Part shown: piece by piece, positions 10,512-30,192 of the stretch | Numbering within the stretch: the first letter of the stretch is position 1 | Layout of the letters: each line of letters opens with the position of its first letter | DNA from: Muscardinus avellanarius | Taxonomy: Eukaryota > Chordata > Mammalia > Rodentia > Gliridae | Reading direction: 5' to 3' | Assembly (NCBI GenBank): GCA_963383645.1 | Contig: OY726579.1 | Span: 493,501 to 557,500 of the forward strand | DNA: 64,000 nt | Translations under genes and position numbers: made by a program | The notes under the pieces: generated by a model | Databases searched by the model: none | Told to the model about the DNA's origin: nothing | The model's input: only the letters and a program-made list of their open reading frames with translations

Positions 10512-12590
10512 AGCCGAGTGTGGTGGCAGGAGGCTGAGACAGGAGTATCGCCTCAGCTACTTTAGTGAGACCCTGTTTCAAAACAAAGAATAGAAAATAG
10601 GAGCCAGGCGTGGTGGTGTCTAGTGAGATCCTAATTTTTTTTTGTTTCTATGTTTGTTTGTAGTACTAGGAATTGAACCCAGGAAAGTTGTACCTCTGAA
10701 CTAGACCTTCAGTTCTAACCTGTAATTTTTTTTTGTGTGTGTAGTACTAGGGAAGAAACTCAGGGGCATTCTGCCTCCAAGCTACACACACACCCCCAGC
10801 CCGATTTTCTTTTTCTTTTCTTTTGTTTTTTGCAGTACTAGGGATAAAACCCAGTGGCATCCTACCTCTGAGCTACACCCTATCTTCTTTTTTTTTTTTT
10901 TTTTTTTTGGATCTAGGGATGGAACCCAGGGGCATTCGACCTCCAAGCTACACCCCCTGCCCTATTTTTAAATTTGAAACAGAGTCTAAGTTATGGAGGG
11001 CTTGCTAAGTAGCTGAGACTGTCCATGAACCTTGATCCTCCTATCTTAGTCTCCTGAATGCTGAGATTATAAGTGTGCGCCACTATGCCCGGCTTTCCAG
11101 ACCTTTTTTTTTTCTTTTTTTTTTTCTTTTTGTGGTACTGAGGGTGGAACCCAGGGGCTTTCTACCTCCAGGCTACATTCCCAGACCCATTTTATACTTT
11201 ATTTGGAAGCAGGGTCTCACTAAGTTGCTGAGAGCCTAAGTAGCTGAGGCTGCCTTCGAACCTGTGTGATTCTCCTGTCTCAGCCTCCTAAGCACTAGGA
11301 TTACAAGCGTGCGCCACCATGCCAGGCTCCTAGCCCTATTTTTTATTCTTTATTTAATTTTTTTTTTCTTCTGTGGTACTGGGGATGGAACCCATAAGCA
11401 TTCTACCTCCAAGCTACATACCCAGCCTTATTTCTTCCTCCTCCTCCTCTTCTTCTTCCTTCTCCTCCTTCTTCTTTTAGGTCTGGATGGAACCCTGGGG
11501 CATTCGACCTTCGAGCAACACCCCCTGCCCTATTATTTATTCTTTCTTTCTTTCAAGACAGAGTCTAAGTTGTGGAGGGCCTAACTAAGTAGTTGAGGCT
11601 GGCCTCGAACCGTGATCCTCCAGTCACAGCCTCCTGAATGCTGAGATCACAAGCGTGCACCACCACGCCCAGCTTATTCTTTATTTTTTGAAACAGGGTC
11701 TCATTGAATTGCAAAGAGCCTCACTAAATAGCAGCTGAGGCTGTCCTGGAACCATAATCCTCCAGTATCAGCCTGTCAAATGCTGGCTTATTTTTTATTC
11801 ATTTTGAAACAAGGTCTCACTAAATGGCAGTGATCTCACTAAGTAGCAGAGGCTGTGCATGGTGGTGCATGGTTGTAATCTCAGTGTTTAGGAGGCTGAG
11901 ACAGGAGAATCACACAGGTTCGAAGCCAGCCTCAGCTATTTAGTGAGGCTCTCAGCAACTTAGTGAGACCCCGCTTCCAAATAAAGAATAAAAAATAAAG
12001 CCAGGCATGGTTGGACATGCTTGTAATCCCAGTACTTGGGAGGCTGACAGGAGGATCTGGGTTTGTGACCAGTCTCAGCTACTTAGTGAGGCCCTCCACA
12101 ACTTAGTGAGACCTTGTTTCAAAATAAAGAATAAAGTCAAGGGTGGTGGCGCAGGCTTGTAATCCCCGCGCTTGGGAGGCTGAGACAGGAGGATCGCACG
12201 GGTTCGAAGCCAGCCTCAGCTACTTAGTGAGGCTCTCAGCAACTTAGTGAGACCGTTTCCAAATAAAATATAAAATAGGTCTGGGAGTATAGCCTGGAGG
12301 TAGAAAGCCTCTGGATTCCACCCCTAGTACCACCAAAAAAATCAATCAATCAATCAATCAATCAATATATACATAAATAATAAAGCCCGGGCGTGGTGGC
12401 GCACGTTTGTAATCTCAGCATTTAGGAGGCTGAAACAGGAGGATCGTGGTTTGCAGACAGTCTCAGCTACTTAGTGAGGCCCTCTGCAACTCAGTGAGAC
12501 CCAGTTTCAAAATAAAGAATAAAAAATAGGGCAGGGGATGTAGCTCGGAGGTTGAATGCCCCTGGGTTCTATCCCCAATACCACAAAGAG
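10512..12590. mobile_element. Continuous SINE array next to VHL 3' end
   Basis: Plus left half 10512-10600; minus ID halves near 10632-10720, 10728-10800, 10805-10880; full minus copies about 10886-11094 and 11104-11328; ID half 11350-11435; minus copy 11478-11672 and scraps to 11850; then plus copies 11851-11998 and 12000-12136 (left halves ending at the linker), 12137-12340 and 12386-12590. (TCC)n/(TTC)n at 11436-11475, (CAAT)n at 12338-12368. Confidence 0.75.
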
Positions 12591-12634
12591 AAAACCTCAA
12601 ATAGGAAATATCACAGTCTCTTAAGTAAGATACA

Positions 12635-12640
12635 TTTAAT
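12635..12640 (-). promoter_or_regulatory. VHL: Candidate VHL poly(A) signal (ATTAAA)
   Basis: The minus strand carries ATTAAA here, at the edge of the non-repetitive block downstream of VHL. No AATAAA on the minus strand was seen nearer to it within that unique block. Cleavage would fall about 15-25 bases further on, near 12615. Confidence 0.45.
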
Positions 12641-13423
12641 AACACGCACAAGATTTGAAATAAAGATACACATTAAGCAAAACAGATGTTCCATCTTCAT
12701 TGAACAACATAAAGACACAGGCTCAAACTGTGTTTTAACAAGAGGAATGTGGACTCTTATTCTGACACAAAGACAGGTTTTAAAAACTAAGCCCAGCGCT
12801 GAACTACTCTGGCACAGGGCGACTCCCTGAAAGCCCACCCTACTCGCTAGGCAGCTAAGGCTGTGGCCGCCCTCGGCCTCTGTCCACACCCGCACGAGGA
12901 GCTGCCTCCGCACTCCTGCTTCCCAGCCACATTTCAACAAAAAACAAGTATTTTAGGTGTGTCACTGGATGGGGACTCCTGTGACGTGCTGAAAAAGAAG
13001 CCAGCTTACTTGCTGACTGCCGAACGAGGGTACTAAGATGAGGTGACACTTAAGGGGTGCGGGGAAGTGGACGGCACTTGCTTTGCTCTGCTCTGGTTTT
13101 AGAGCACAGGTTTGTGCCCCAAGGAGTGACCAATGCCAAGAAACGCCTCCCCTACAGGCTAATTACAGGAGACTACACTAAAGCTTACAGGGTGAAAAGA
13201 TACGCTTAAATGGAAAAACAGTCAAGTTATAAAGCTAAATAAAAAGTAGGATACAAACTGTATACACCATGTGACCTCAACGGTCAAAACCAACCAACCC
13301 AAACAGCCCTGCAAAGCTGGAAAGGAGGCCACAGAGGCCGCGTGCCGGGCGCGTCCTCGGCGATCTTGCTGCTGCTTTCACTTGCAAAATTTTCTTTCTT
13401 GGGGGATTTTTGTTTGTTTGTTT

Positions 13424-13590
13424 GGTGGTGGTACTGGGGTTCCTGGAAGCCCTTCTACCTCCGGGCTACACTCCCAGACCTATTTTTATATATCTTTTAA
13501 TTTGAAAACAGGGTCTCTCAAGCCAGCACGGCTGGCTTGGAACCAGTGCGATCCTCCTGTCTCCGCCTCCCAGGCGCCACCACGCCCGGC
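13424..13590 (-). mobile_element. SINE in VHL 3' UTR (same strand as VHL)
   Basis: Minus-orientation copy of the CTTCCAGGAACCCC subfamily (seen as GGGGTTCCTGGAAGCCCTTC). Confidence 0.85.
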
Positions 13591-13635
13591 TTCTTGGGGT
13601 TTTTAAAAACTATTAATTATAAAAAAAAAAAAAAG

Positions 13636-13835
13636 TCTGCCGGGCGTGGTGGGCACGCGTGTCATCCCCGCGCTGGGGAGGCGGAGACAGGAGGATCGCG
13701 CAGGTTCGAAGCCAGCCGCGCGCGCTGGCTTAGGAGACCCTGTTTCCAAATAAAAATGTAAAAATAGGTCTGGGATTGTAGCCCGGAGGAAGAAGGGCTT
13801 CCAGGAACCCCAGTACCACCAAAAAAAAAAAAAAA
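13636..13835 (+). mobile_element. SINE in VHL 3' UTR (opposite strand)
   Basis: Plus-orientation copy of the same subfamily, 45 bp from the previous one, ending in A17. Confidence 0.85.
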
Positions 13836-14802
13836 AAGTCTTAAGTATTGAATTTGTGTTAATGAAGGTGAGTCCAGTCTGCAGGAAAGGATGTGTACGC
13901 TCAAGAACCTGAAAACCTCTGCGGCTGCTCCGGCATCTCCTCCAGCTCGGCACTGTCACCAGGCCCCACGGAGATGCATGGACTCTCAGGAAGGAACAGA
14001 CGGGCCCACAGCCGGCGACGGCTTCTGCGCCGCAGGGCATGCTTTGACACTGCGGTGAAGCATGCGGACGGCCCTGTTCTGCTAGTTCTGTGTACATGGC
14101 AAGTTGCCAAACTCTCTGAGCAGATTGGCTGTGGGAAGCCAGTCCCGCTTTAGAAACACTAATGAAACATCACTGCAGCAAGAGGAGACCGAGAAAAGGG
14201 CGGGACATAGAAAATTAGAAAAAGTGCTCTCTATAAAAAACGATTCCCTTTAAGATGTTTGCTTACTGCACGCACTTTACCCCGCCCCGCTTAACCTCAC
14301 CCATAAAAGAGGCCACCCTTCAAACATTTGCACCAACACGTCCAGTAACTGCCGGCCGAAGGCTCAGAACGAGGTGCTGGGGCCTCCGAGAGGAGGAAAC
14401 CCGCTGCCTCCAGGAGGCCGCAGGCTTCTGAAAACGGGAGGTGGGCGTGTCACCAGCCACAACGCGCCCATCAAAAGCAGACGCTGCTGCTTTTCTGATG
14501 ACTGAAGAATACACTGCGATTCTCACTGAATTAAGAACACAAGCATCCTTACACAAAAACTGTCCTGGCTTCCTGGCAGGCAAAAATGCAACTACTCCCT
14601 CCTGACAAGTCCTTCTAGAAAGGGCGGGTACTTGGTGACCCTCAGCGACGCCCTGAACATCACCAGTACCTACCTAGGAAAGGCGGCTAACTGGCTTCCA
14701 ACAAAGGAGCTTATTTTACTCCAAAATGAGATACTGAAACCAAGAGTAGGGGGGCCAGTCCTCTGCCAGTACCATCAGACGCGGAGATGCCTGAGGCCAA
14801 TC

Positions 14803-22238
<7,436 letters not shown>

Positions 22239-22315
22239 TTAATCATCAAGTTTGTCTTGTCTCTACTTTGGGTTAACTGCCTTAAATAGACAATTGAGTA
22301 CCAAAAAGGAATTTA

Positions 22316-22560
22316 GCAAGGCATGGTGGTGCACTCCTGTAATCCTAGTATTTAGGAGGCTGAGATGGAAAGATCGCAGATTCTCAGCCTATCGTAGCAA
22401 TTTAGTGAGGCTCTCAGCAATTTAGCGAGACTCTGCTTCGATATAAAAGTAAAATACAGCCGTATAGCTCAGATCTAGAACGTTCCCTGAATTCAAACTC
22501 CAGTACCACAAGAAAAGGGAAAAAATTCCCTTCCATCTTCCTACCCCCAGTCACCTCGAT

Positions 22561-22602
<42 letters not shown>

Positions 22603-23060
22603 CCTTTCAAAGAAATGCATGCACATTAAAATAAACAAGATTTTTATTGGGGGCGCACAATAACAGGGAAGGAACCGAGTTTATATTAGGTTAAGTGCTC
22701 TGTCAGAGTACACTCTACCTCCAAACCACACCCCCAGCAATATTTTTTATTCTTTATTTTGAAACAGGGCTTCACTAAGTCGTGGAGGGCCTCAGTAGCT
22801 GAGGCCGGTGGAGAACCCGTGACCCTCAGCCTCCCAAGTACTGGTAATTACGGGCATGAGCCACCATGCCTGGCCCCACTGCCATCAATGGACTCAATGG
22901 ACGTTCACTGTCATTTGCCATAGATTACAATGGAATCAAGTTCAAAGACAACAGGTGTTCAATTTTACTTGGGACTGGGAGTGTAGCTCAGTGGTAAAGC
23001 AACTGCCCTAGTCATGCATGATGCCCTGGGTTCAATCCCCAGTACTTACCCAAAAAACCT
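22316..23060. mobile_element. SINEs and microsatellite upstream of VHL
   Basis: Plus copy 22316-22520, (TG)n 22564-22600, minus copy about 22640-22875 and a solitary full-length ID element 22971-23050 (GTGTAGCTCAGTGGTAAAGC, GGTTCAATCCCCAGTAC). Confidence 0.75.
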
Positions 23061-23240
23061 TAAACCAAGCATTAGGTGTTAAGAAACTTCTGAAAATAAA
23101 CCCCCATTCTGCTGAATTTAGAGGATTAAAGGAAATTAGAACAAAAACAAATTTTCACATTGCAATCTGTGTGCCTCTGAACGCAGCAAAAAACACTGCA
23201 TTACCTCCACAATCACTTTGTCTATTTAGAATGTAGACAG

Positions 23241-24340
23241 AGCCAGGCGTGGGGGCGCATGCCTGTAATCCCCCTGAGACAGAAGGATCGCACAGGTTCA
23301 AAGCCAGCCTCAGTTACTTAGTGAGACCCTGTTTCCAAAAAAAAAACAAAAAAAAAAAACAAAGGTCTGGGAGTATAAGCCGGAGGTAGGAAGCCTCTGG
23401 GTTCTATCCCCAGTACCACCAAAAAAAAAAAAAAAAAAGAACGCAGACAGACATGAAGACACACAGCTGGAATCACACCTACCTGGCTCTCATTCCAGGT
23501 ATAAGTTTGGATGTGTGATGTTGGCCGAGATCATTTAAATTCTCTGAGTTGAGCCGGGCGTGGTGGCGCACGCTTGTCATCCCAGCATTCGGGAGGCTGA
23601 GAGAGGAGGATCATGGTTCGCGGACAGCCTCAGCTACTTAGTGAGGCCTTCTGCAACTCAGTGAGACCTGGTTTCAAAATAAAGAAAAATAGGGCAGGGG
23701 GTGTAGCTCAGAGGTCGAATGCCCCTGGGTTCCATCCCCAGACCCGCAAAAAATAAATAAATAAATTCTCTGAGTTACTGGGCCTAGTGGTACCGATCTG
23801 GCATCCCAGTTCTCAGGAGGCGGAGGAGGAGGATTCCAGATCTGAGGTCAGCCAGCAGCCAGCCTCAGCAATTTGGTGATCCTTGGCAACTTTGTGAGAC
23901 CTTGTTTCAAAATAAAAAATAAAATAGGTGGTATATGCCTGTAACCCCAGTACCTGGGAGGTTGAGACAGGATTGCAGGTTTGAGGTCAGCCTCAATAAG
24001 TAGTGAGACTCTCATCAATCTGGCAAAAATGTTTCAAAATAAAAATAAAATAGGCTGGGCATAGTAGGACACTCTTGTAATCCCAGTACTTGGGAGGTTG
24101 AGACAGGAGGATTGCAGCTTTGCTGCCAGCCTCAGCTACTTAGTGAGGCTTTCTGCAATTTAGTGAGAACCCTTTTCAAAATAAATAATAAAATACAGGG
24201 CTGGAGTACAGTGAGGTAGAATGCCCCTGGGTTCAATCCCCAGTGCTACAAAAAAGTAAATATTTTAAAATAGGGGTAGGAATATAGTTTGGACAAACAC
24301 CCCTGGATTCAATATCCAGTACTGCAAAATAAAATAAATT
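23241..24340 (+). mobile_element. Plus-strand SINE array
   Basis: Copies about 23241-23440, 23553-23765, 23775-23925 (left half), 23926-24050, 24055-24250 and an ID half 24262-24340. 23449-23552 includes a weak MIR-like ATCATTTAAATTCTCTGAG. Confidence 0.7.
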
Positions 24341-24369
24341 TTGAGCTGTTTAATTCCCTGACATGTGGT

Positions 24370-26145
24370 GAAGGAGAGGCAGGGGTTTACTGAGAACTGG
24401 ACCTAGGCATGTTCTGCCACTGATACACACCCCAGCCCTTTGGAGCAGGGGCTAAGTCACCTCGTGTTTGCTTGGCCTGGAAGCCACAGTCGTCCTGGCC
24501 AGCCTCTCAAGTACCGAGATTCCAAGCATGAGCCACCACACCAGGTTGTGTTACTGAGTTGCTGAGTACTGACTTGTGTGTTACTAGACACTGAACTCAG
24601 GGGCATTCTATCTCCAAGCTACGCTCCCAACCCTATTTTATTTTTATTTTGAAACAGCATCACACCAGGCTTCTTCTTCTTTTTTTTTTTTTTTTTGGCA
24701 GTGTCAGTACTGAGGATTGAACCCAGGGGCATTCAACCTCTGAGCTAGACCCCCAGCCCTATTTTTTATTCTTTAATTTGAAACAGGGCCTCACTAAATC
24801 CAGAGGACCTAAGCTGTGGAGGACTGCACTAGGAAGCAGAGGCTGGTTCTGAACTGTGACTGTTAACATGCCACCATGCCCAGCCAGGCTTTATTCTTAG
24901 ATTTCTGAAATCTATCTTTCCTGCCAGGCGTGGTGGCACACACGCCTGTAATCCCAGTACTTGGGAGGCTGAGACGAGAGGATCACAGGTTCAAGAACAG
25001 CAATTGAGACCCTCAGCACCCTAGCAAGATGCCGCTTCAAAACAAAAAATCAATAGAATTAGGGGTGTGGCTCCGAGGCAGAATGCCTGTGTTCAATCCC
25101 CATTACACCCCACCCACACATACCTGACAAGCAAAAAGAACTCTACAGATGAGCTCAATAAATTTTTTTTTTTTTGGTGGTACTGGGGTTCCTGGAAGCC
25201 CTTCTACCTCCGGGCTACACTCCCAGACCTATTTTGACTTTTTTACTTGGAAACAGGGTCTCCTAAGCCAGCGCAAGTGGCTGGCTTCGAACCTGCGCGA
25301 TCCTCCTGTCTCCGCCTCCCAAGCGCGGGGATTACAAGTGTGCGCCACCACGCCAGGCGGGCTCAATAATGTTTTTTGGTGGTACGACGGGTGGAACCTA
25401 GGGGCTTTCTACCTCCAGGCTATACTCACAGACCTATTTTATACTTTATTTGGAAACAGGGTCTCACAAAGTTGCTGAGAGCCTCACTAAGTAGCTGAGG
25501 CTGGCTTCGAACCTGGGCGAGCCTCCTGTCTCTGCCTCCCAAGTGCTAGGATTACAAGCGTGCGCCACCACGCCCGGCTGGGCTCAATAATTTTTATTTT
25601 TATTTATTTTTTTGGTGGTACTGGGGTTCCTGGAAGCCCTTCTTCCTCCGGGCTACACTCCCAGACATATTTTATATTTTTGAAACAGGGTCTCTTACGC
25701 CAGCGCGGCTGGCTTCGAACCTGCGCGATCCTCCTGTCTCCGCCTCCCAAGCACGGGGATTACAAGCGTGCGCCACCACGTCAATAATTTTTAAAAAAGC
25801 ACTTACCAGAGTTAGGATGTCAGGGGTTGCCATTATAAGGGGTGTGTGTGTATGTGTGTGCTTAGTAATGGGGACTAAACCCAGGGGGGTATTCTACCTT
25901 TAAGTTACAAACACAGCCCTATTTAATATATATTAAACATACACATCAAATATATATTTATATATATTTTATTATTATTATTTTGGTGGTACTGGGGTTC
26001 CTGGAAGCCCTTCTACCTCCGGGCTACACTCCCAGACCTATTTTATACTTTTTTTTTTTTTTTTTTGGAAACAGGGTCTCTTAAGCCAGCGTGGCTGCCT
26101 CCCAAGCGGGCGGATTACAAATGTGCGCCACCACGCCCGGCTGAG
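24370..26145. mobile_element. SINE array between VHL and BRK1
   Basis: Minus pieces 24370-24660 and 24688-24900, plus copy 24925-25115, minus copies 25163-25360, 25368-25580, 25608-25785, ID half 25852-25930 and minus copy 25983-26145. An AT-rich stretch lies at 25922-25982. Confidence 0.75.
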
Positions 26146-26290
26146 ACCTTGTTTTGAAATAAAAAGGGTTGAGGACGTAGTTCATCCCCACTGGAGAAGC
26201 CCACATTCTTCTCTACTCCACGTCTTTCTCTTGACTGTAGAATGTGCGTCCGCTTTCCTAAGTGAAACTGTCTCTGGTAAACAAAACCAG

Positions 26291-26480
26291 AAGCCGGGCG
26301 TGGGGACTCACACTTGCAATCCCAGTACTTGGGAGGGTGGTTCTGGAGGACTGCGCATATTCAAAGCCAGCCTCAGCTACTTAGTGAGACTGTTTCCAAA
26401 TAAAATATAAAAAGTGAGTGGAGCCCAGAGGTAGAAGGTCCCTGGCTTCCACCCCCAGCACCGCAAAAAAAAAAAAAAAA
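26291..26480 (+). mobile_element. Dimeric SINE
   Basis: GCCGGGCGTGGGGACTCACA to CCCAGCACCGC plus an A-tail. A short MIR-like tail (GTAAGTACTTGGCAAATGTC) lies at about 26618-26660; the rest up to the BRK1 3' end is unique. Confidence 0.75.
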
Positions 26481-26811
26481 AGACATTTAGCTTGTATCAT
26501 TAGTAAACTAACGGTCTTTCCTGGACTGCGGATATATGCTGTGGATGGTGACATTTCAACAGACTGTAGCCATCTGTCTGATTCAAGGCCGTAGCTTTTA
26601 TTGCAGTACAACAGGCCTACACAGTAAGTACTTGGCAAATGTCTGCTGAGCGACCCGGTGATTCCCAGAATGGATTAGTCAGCTGAAGTCCAAAAGCTAG
26701 GCTCTGAATCAAACAGCTGCATCTGAAAACTTGACGTCAGAATCATCGTCCTACACCTCACATCCCTGCGGGACAGGCAAACCTCTAGCTCCTCCCACCA
26801 CCATCACAACA

Positions 26812-27415
26812 GTCAGATACAGCTGAGGAGTTTATTAGGGAACAGGAGAGGCAGAGGCACCCCAAGTGACAGGAGGAAAGCTCCAAGATGTCCCTCCAGG
26901 CCAAGTGGGGCCTGGCCTTGATCTCCCCAAAACAAGAAGAAATTGGCAGGTTAGCAACAACATTCTCTGGCAGCCGCGTGGCCAGGACGCGAGTGTCTCG
27001 GCCAGGACCACCCCGCCTGCACCGGAGGTGGGAGAGGAGACAGACTGTTTAGAGATCAGTGCAGAGGCGATGGGAACTGTAAGGAAAGTGTGCGAGACGC
27101 AGAGAGAGAGGCGGGGCCTTACCAAGGAGCCCCAGGCTTTTGGCTGTGAGCACTTCAAATCCATGGACAGGCAGTTCCATAAGATACTACTGAACAGGTA
27201 AATGCCGCATGTCCTTTCCAAGAGCCCCCGGACTTCTCCCCCCGTGCCACGCCACTCTCCCACATGTACATGGCAGAACCCAAAGGCCACGATTTTTAAA
27301 AAGAAAAAGCCCTGTTGTTCTTTAAGGAGACACAAATGAGCTGAAGGCTGCTGGGGTCTTTCCCACGTGGCCCGCGTTCTGTCAAGCAACGTCCCAGCAG
27401 CAGCGTGGCAGGGTC
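26812..27415 (-). other. BRK1: BRK1 3' UTR
   Basis: About 600 bp of non-repetitive sequence after the stop codon, ending just past an AATAAA on the minus strand at 26836-26831. SINE-rich sequence starts beyond it. Confidence 0.75.
26831..26836 (-). promoter_or_regulatory. BRK1: BRK1 poly(A) signal (AATAAA)
   Basis: The minus strand reads AATAAACTCC here, about 580 bp after the BRK1 stop, with cleavage expected near 26812. Confidence 0.75.
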
Positions 27416-27442
27416 CTAGGTGAGGGTCTCACCCTTTGTCAC
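27416..27442 (-). CDS. BRK1: BRK1 coding exon 3 (coding part)
   Basis: Nine codons, VTKGETLT and TAG, after acceptor CTTTTACAG. Too short to be seen by ORF length; found from the protein end. Confidence 0.93.
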   Translation of the reverse strand: MTKGETLT

Positions 27443-30161
27443 CTGTAAAAGGAAAACTGACGTTCAGGTAGATTCAAAGGGACTGAAGGAGTCTCAAAAC
27501 AAACTTCGATTACAGGCTGTGAGAAATGGTTCAAAAGATAGCCTTAGAGGCACAGATAACAAAATCCAGGTAAGGCACTTAAACTCCCTAAGCCTGTTTC
27601 TGCTTTCAGGTTTATTTATTTTTGATTTATTTTTTGTGGTACTGGGGGTGGAACCCAGGGGCTTTCTACCTCTGGGCTACACTCACTTTTTCTATTTTAT
27701 TTGGAAACAGTCTCACTAAGTAGCCGAGGCTGGCTTCAAACCTGTGTTTGAAGTCACAGCCTCCTGTCTCAGCCTCCCAAGCGCGGGGATTACAAGTGTG
27801 CGCCACCACGCCCAGCTATTTTTTAATTGTGTGTGTGTACATGCTAGTTACTGAGGATTGAAATCAGGGGCATTCTACCTCCAAGCTCCACCTCCATCTC
27901 TATTTTATTTATTTATTTATTTGTTTGTTTATTTATTTTGTAATACTGAGGATGAAACTCAGGGCATTCTACCTCTGAGCTACACCCCCAGCCCTATATA
28001 TTATTATTATTATTTTTTTTTTGGTGGTACTGGGGTTCCTGGAAGCCCTTCTACCTCCGGGCTACACTCCCAGACCTATTTTTACATTTTCATTTTTGGA
28101 AACAGGGTCTCCTAAGCCAGCGCGCGGGGCTGGCTTCGAACCTGCGCGATCCTCCTGTCTCTGCCTCCCAAGCGCGGGGATTACAAGCGTGCGCCACCAC
28201 GCCCGGCCCTATATATTATTTTTTGCATGTCTGGGGATGGAACCCAGGGGTATTCAACCTCTGTCCTATTTTATTTTTTTGTGGGTCTGGGGATGAAACC
28301 CAGGGGCATTCAACCTCTGAGCTACATCCCCCCCCCCCCCCTTTGGTGGTACTGGGGTTTCTGGAAACTTTTCTACCTCTGGGCTACACTCCCAGACCCA
28401 TTTTTATACTTTTTTATTTAGAACCAGGGTCTCTTAAGCCAGTGCGGCTGGCTTTGAACCTGCGCGATCCTCCTGTCTCTGCCTCCCAAGCGCGGGGTTA
28501 CAAGCGTGCGCCACCACGCCCAGCCCCTGCCCTATGTTTTATTATTTTGAGTCAGGGTCTCACTGATTTGCGGAGGGCCTCACTAAGTAGCTGAGGCTGT
28601 CCGCGAACCGTGATCCTCCGGTCTCAGCCTCCCGAATGCTGGGATGACAAGCGTGCGCCACCACGCCCGGCTTATTCTTTATTTTGAAACAGGGTCTCGC
28701 TGAATTGTGGAGGGCCTCTTGAAGTAGCTGAGGCTGTCCGCGAACCATGAGACTCCTGTCTCAGCCTCCTGAATGCTGGCATTATAAGCTTGGTCCTATT
28801 CTTTTTGAAACAGGGTCTCAATGAATTGCAAAAGGCCTCACTAAGTAGCTGAGGCTGTCTGCGAACTGTGATCCTCCTCTCTATTTTACTTTTTCGTTTG
28901 AAACAGGGCCTCACTGAGTTGCAGAGGCTGGCCTTGAATCTGCGATCCTCCTGCCTCAGCCTCCCAAGTCATGCGATTGCAGGCATCCAGGTCTGTCTTG
29001 GGAGTAAGAGGCGCATGCTCTCGGGGCTAGCCCTTGCCCACGATACTCACCCGTGCTTCAATGTACTCTATTCTCCGCTCGAGGGCTGTCAACTTCTCGT
29101 TTAGTGTCGCAAGTCTTGAACGACAAGACATATCTGGTAAAAGGAGACTGATGTTCAGGATTAATGTCATTCCAGACACACAGACAACCCCAGCCTACGC
29201 TGAAGAAGAGAATTTTACATTATGGGGAGTGGACCAGGTGAGATGTGGCCTCGATGCTGCTAAACCCCCTCGAGGGCGGGAGGCACTCAATCGTGGCCTG
29301 AAGCCCAATCCCTGGAACCCGTGGGCACGTGTCACGCACGACAAAAGGGACTGTGCAGATGTGGTAAGGACTCTGAGATGCTGAGGGTTAGCCAGACTTT
29401 CCAGATGAGTCTCTTCTAAACACGAGCCCCTAACCAAAGAGGAGAAAGGTAGAGGGAGGTGTCAGAGATGAGATGGGGGAGAGAGGAGAGTTCGTGTGTG
29501 AAAGGGATCCAGCTGCCATTACTGGCTCTGAAGGGCAAGGAGGCTGGGAGCCAGGGCAAGCAAAGGGACCTTTAGAAACTGGGACTGCCTCAGCTGGCAG
29601 CCAAAAAGAAAACAGGGATCTCACGCCTTCAACCACAGAAGCCAACGGTGCCACTGACCCAGTGGGCAAGGAAGAGGACCCTCACAGACCTTCCAGGAAA
29701 GAGTGTGGTCCCGCTGACACTTCGACCTTAGCCCAGGGCAGTGTCAGATTGCAGACCTATACAGTGGTAAAAATAGTATATTTATGTAATTTAAGCTGCT
29801 AACAATGGGGGAATTGGTTATGGTAGCAGAAAACTAACACACCAAGCAGAGTGTGGTGGGGCGCACTTGTAATCTCAGCATTCGGGAGGCTGAGACGGGA
29901 GGATCGCGGTTCGAGGACAGCCTCAGCTACTCAGTGAGGCCCGCTGCAACTCAGTGAGACCCTGTTTCAAAATAAAGAAGAAGCCGGGCGTGGTGGCGCA
30001 CGCTTGTAATCCCCGCGCTTGGGAGGCGGAGACAGGAGGATCGCGCAGGTTCGAAGCCAGCTGTGCTGGCGTAAGAGACCCTGTTTCAAAAATATAAAAT
30101 AGGTCTGGGAGTGTAGCCCGGAGGAAGGAGGGCTTCCAGGAACCCCAGTACCACCAAAAAA

Positions 30162-30192
<31 letters not shown>

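Larger units (their letters stand above)
12615..14802 (-). other. VHL: VHL 3' UTR
   Basis: Non-coding sequence follows the VHL stop codon for about 2.2 kb. The stretch 13840-14802 and the block 12600-13420 are non-repetitive; between them lie an inverted pair of SINEs (13424-13590 and 13636-13835). A likely end is set by an ATTAAA signal on the minus strand at 12640-12635. VHL has a long 3' UTR in other mammals, which fits. The exact cleavage site is inferred. Confidence 0.6.

Noticed and set aside
26835..27389. 184-residue minus-strand open frame
   Set aside because: It lies in the BRK1 3' UTR, has no recognisable domain and no conservation evidence; likely chance.
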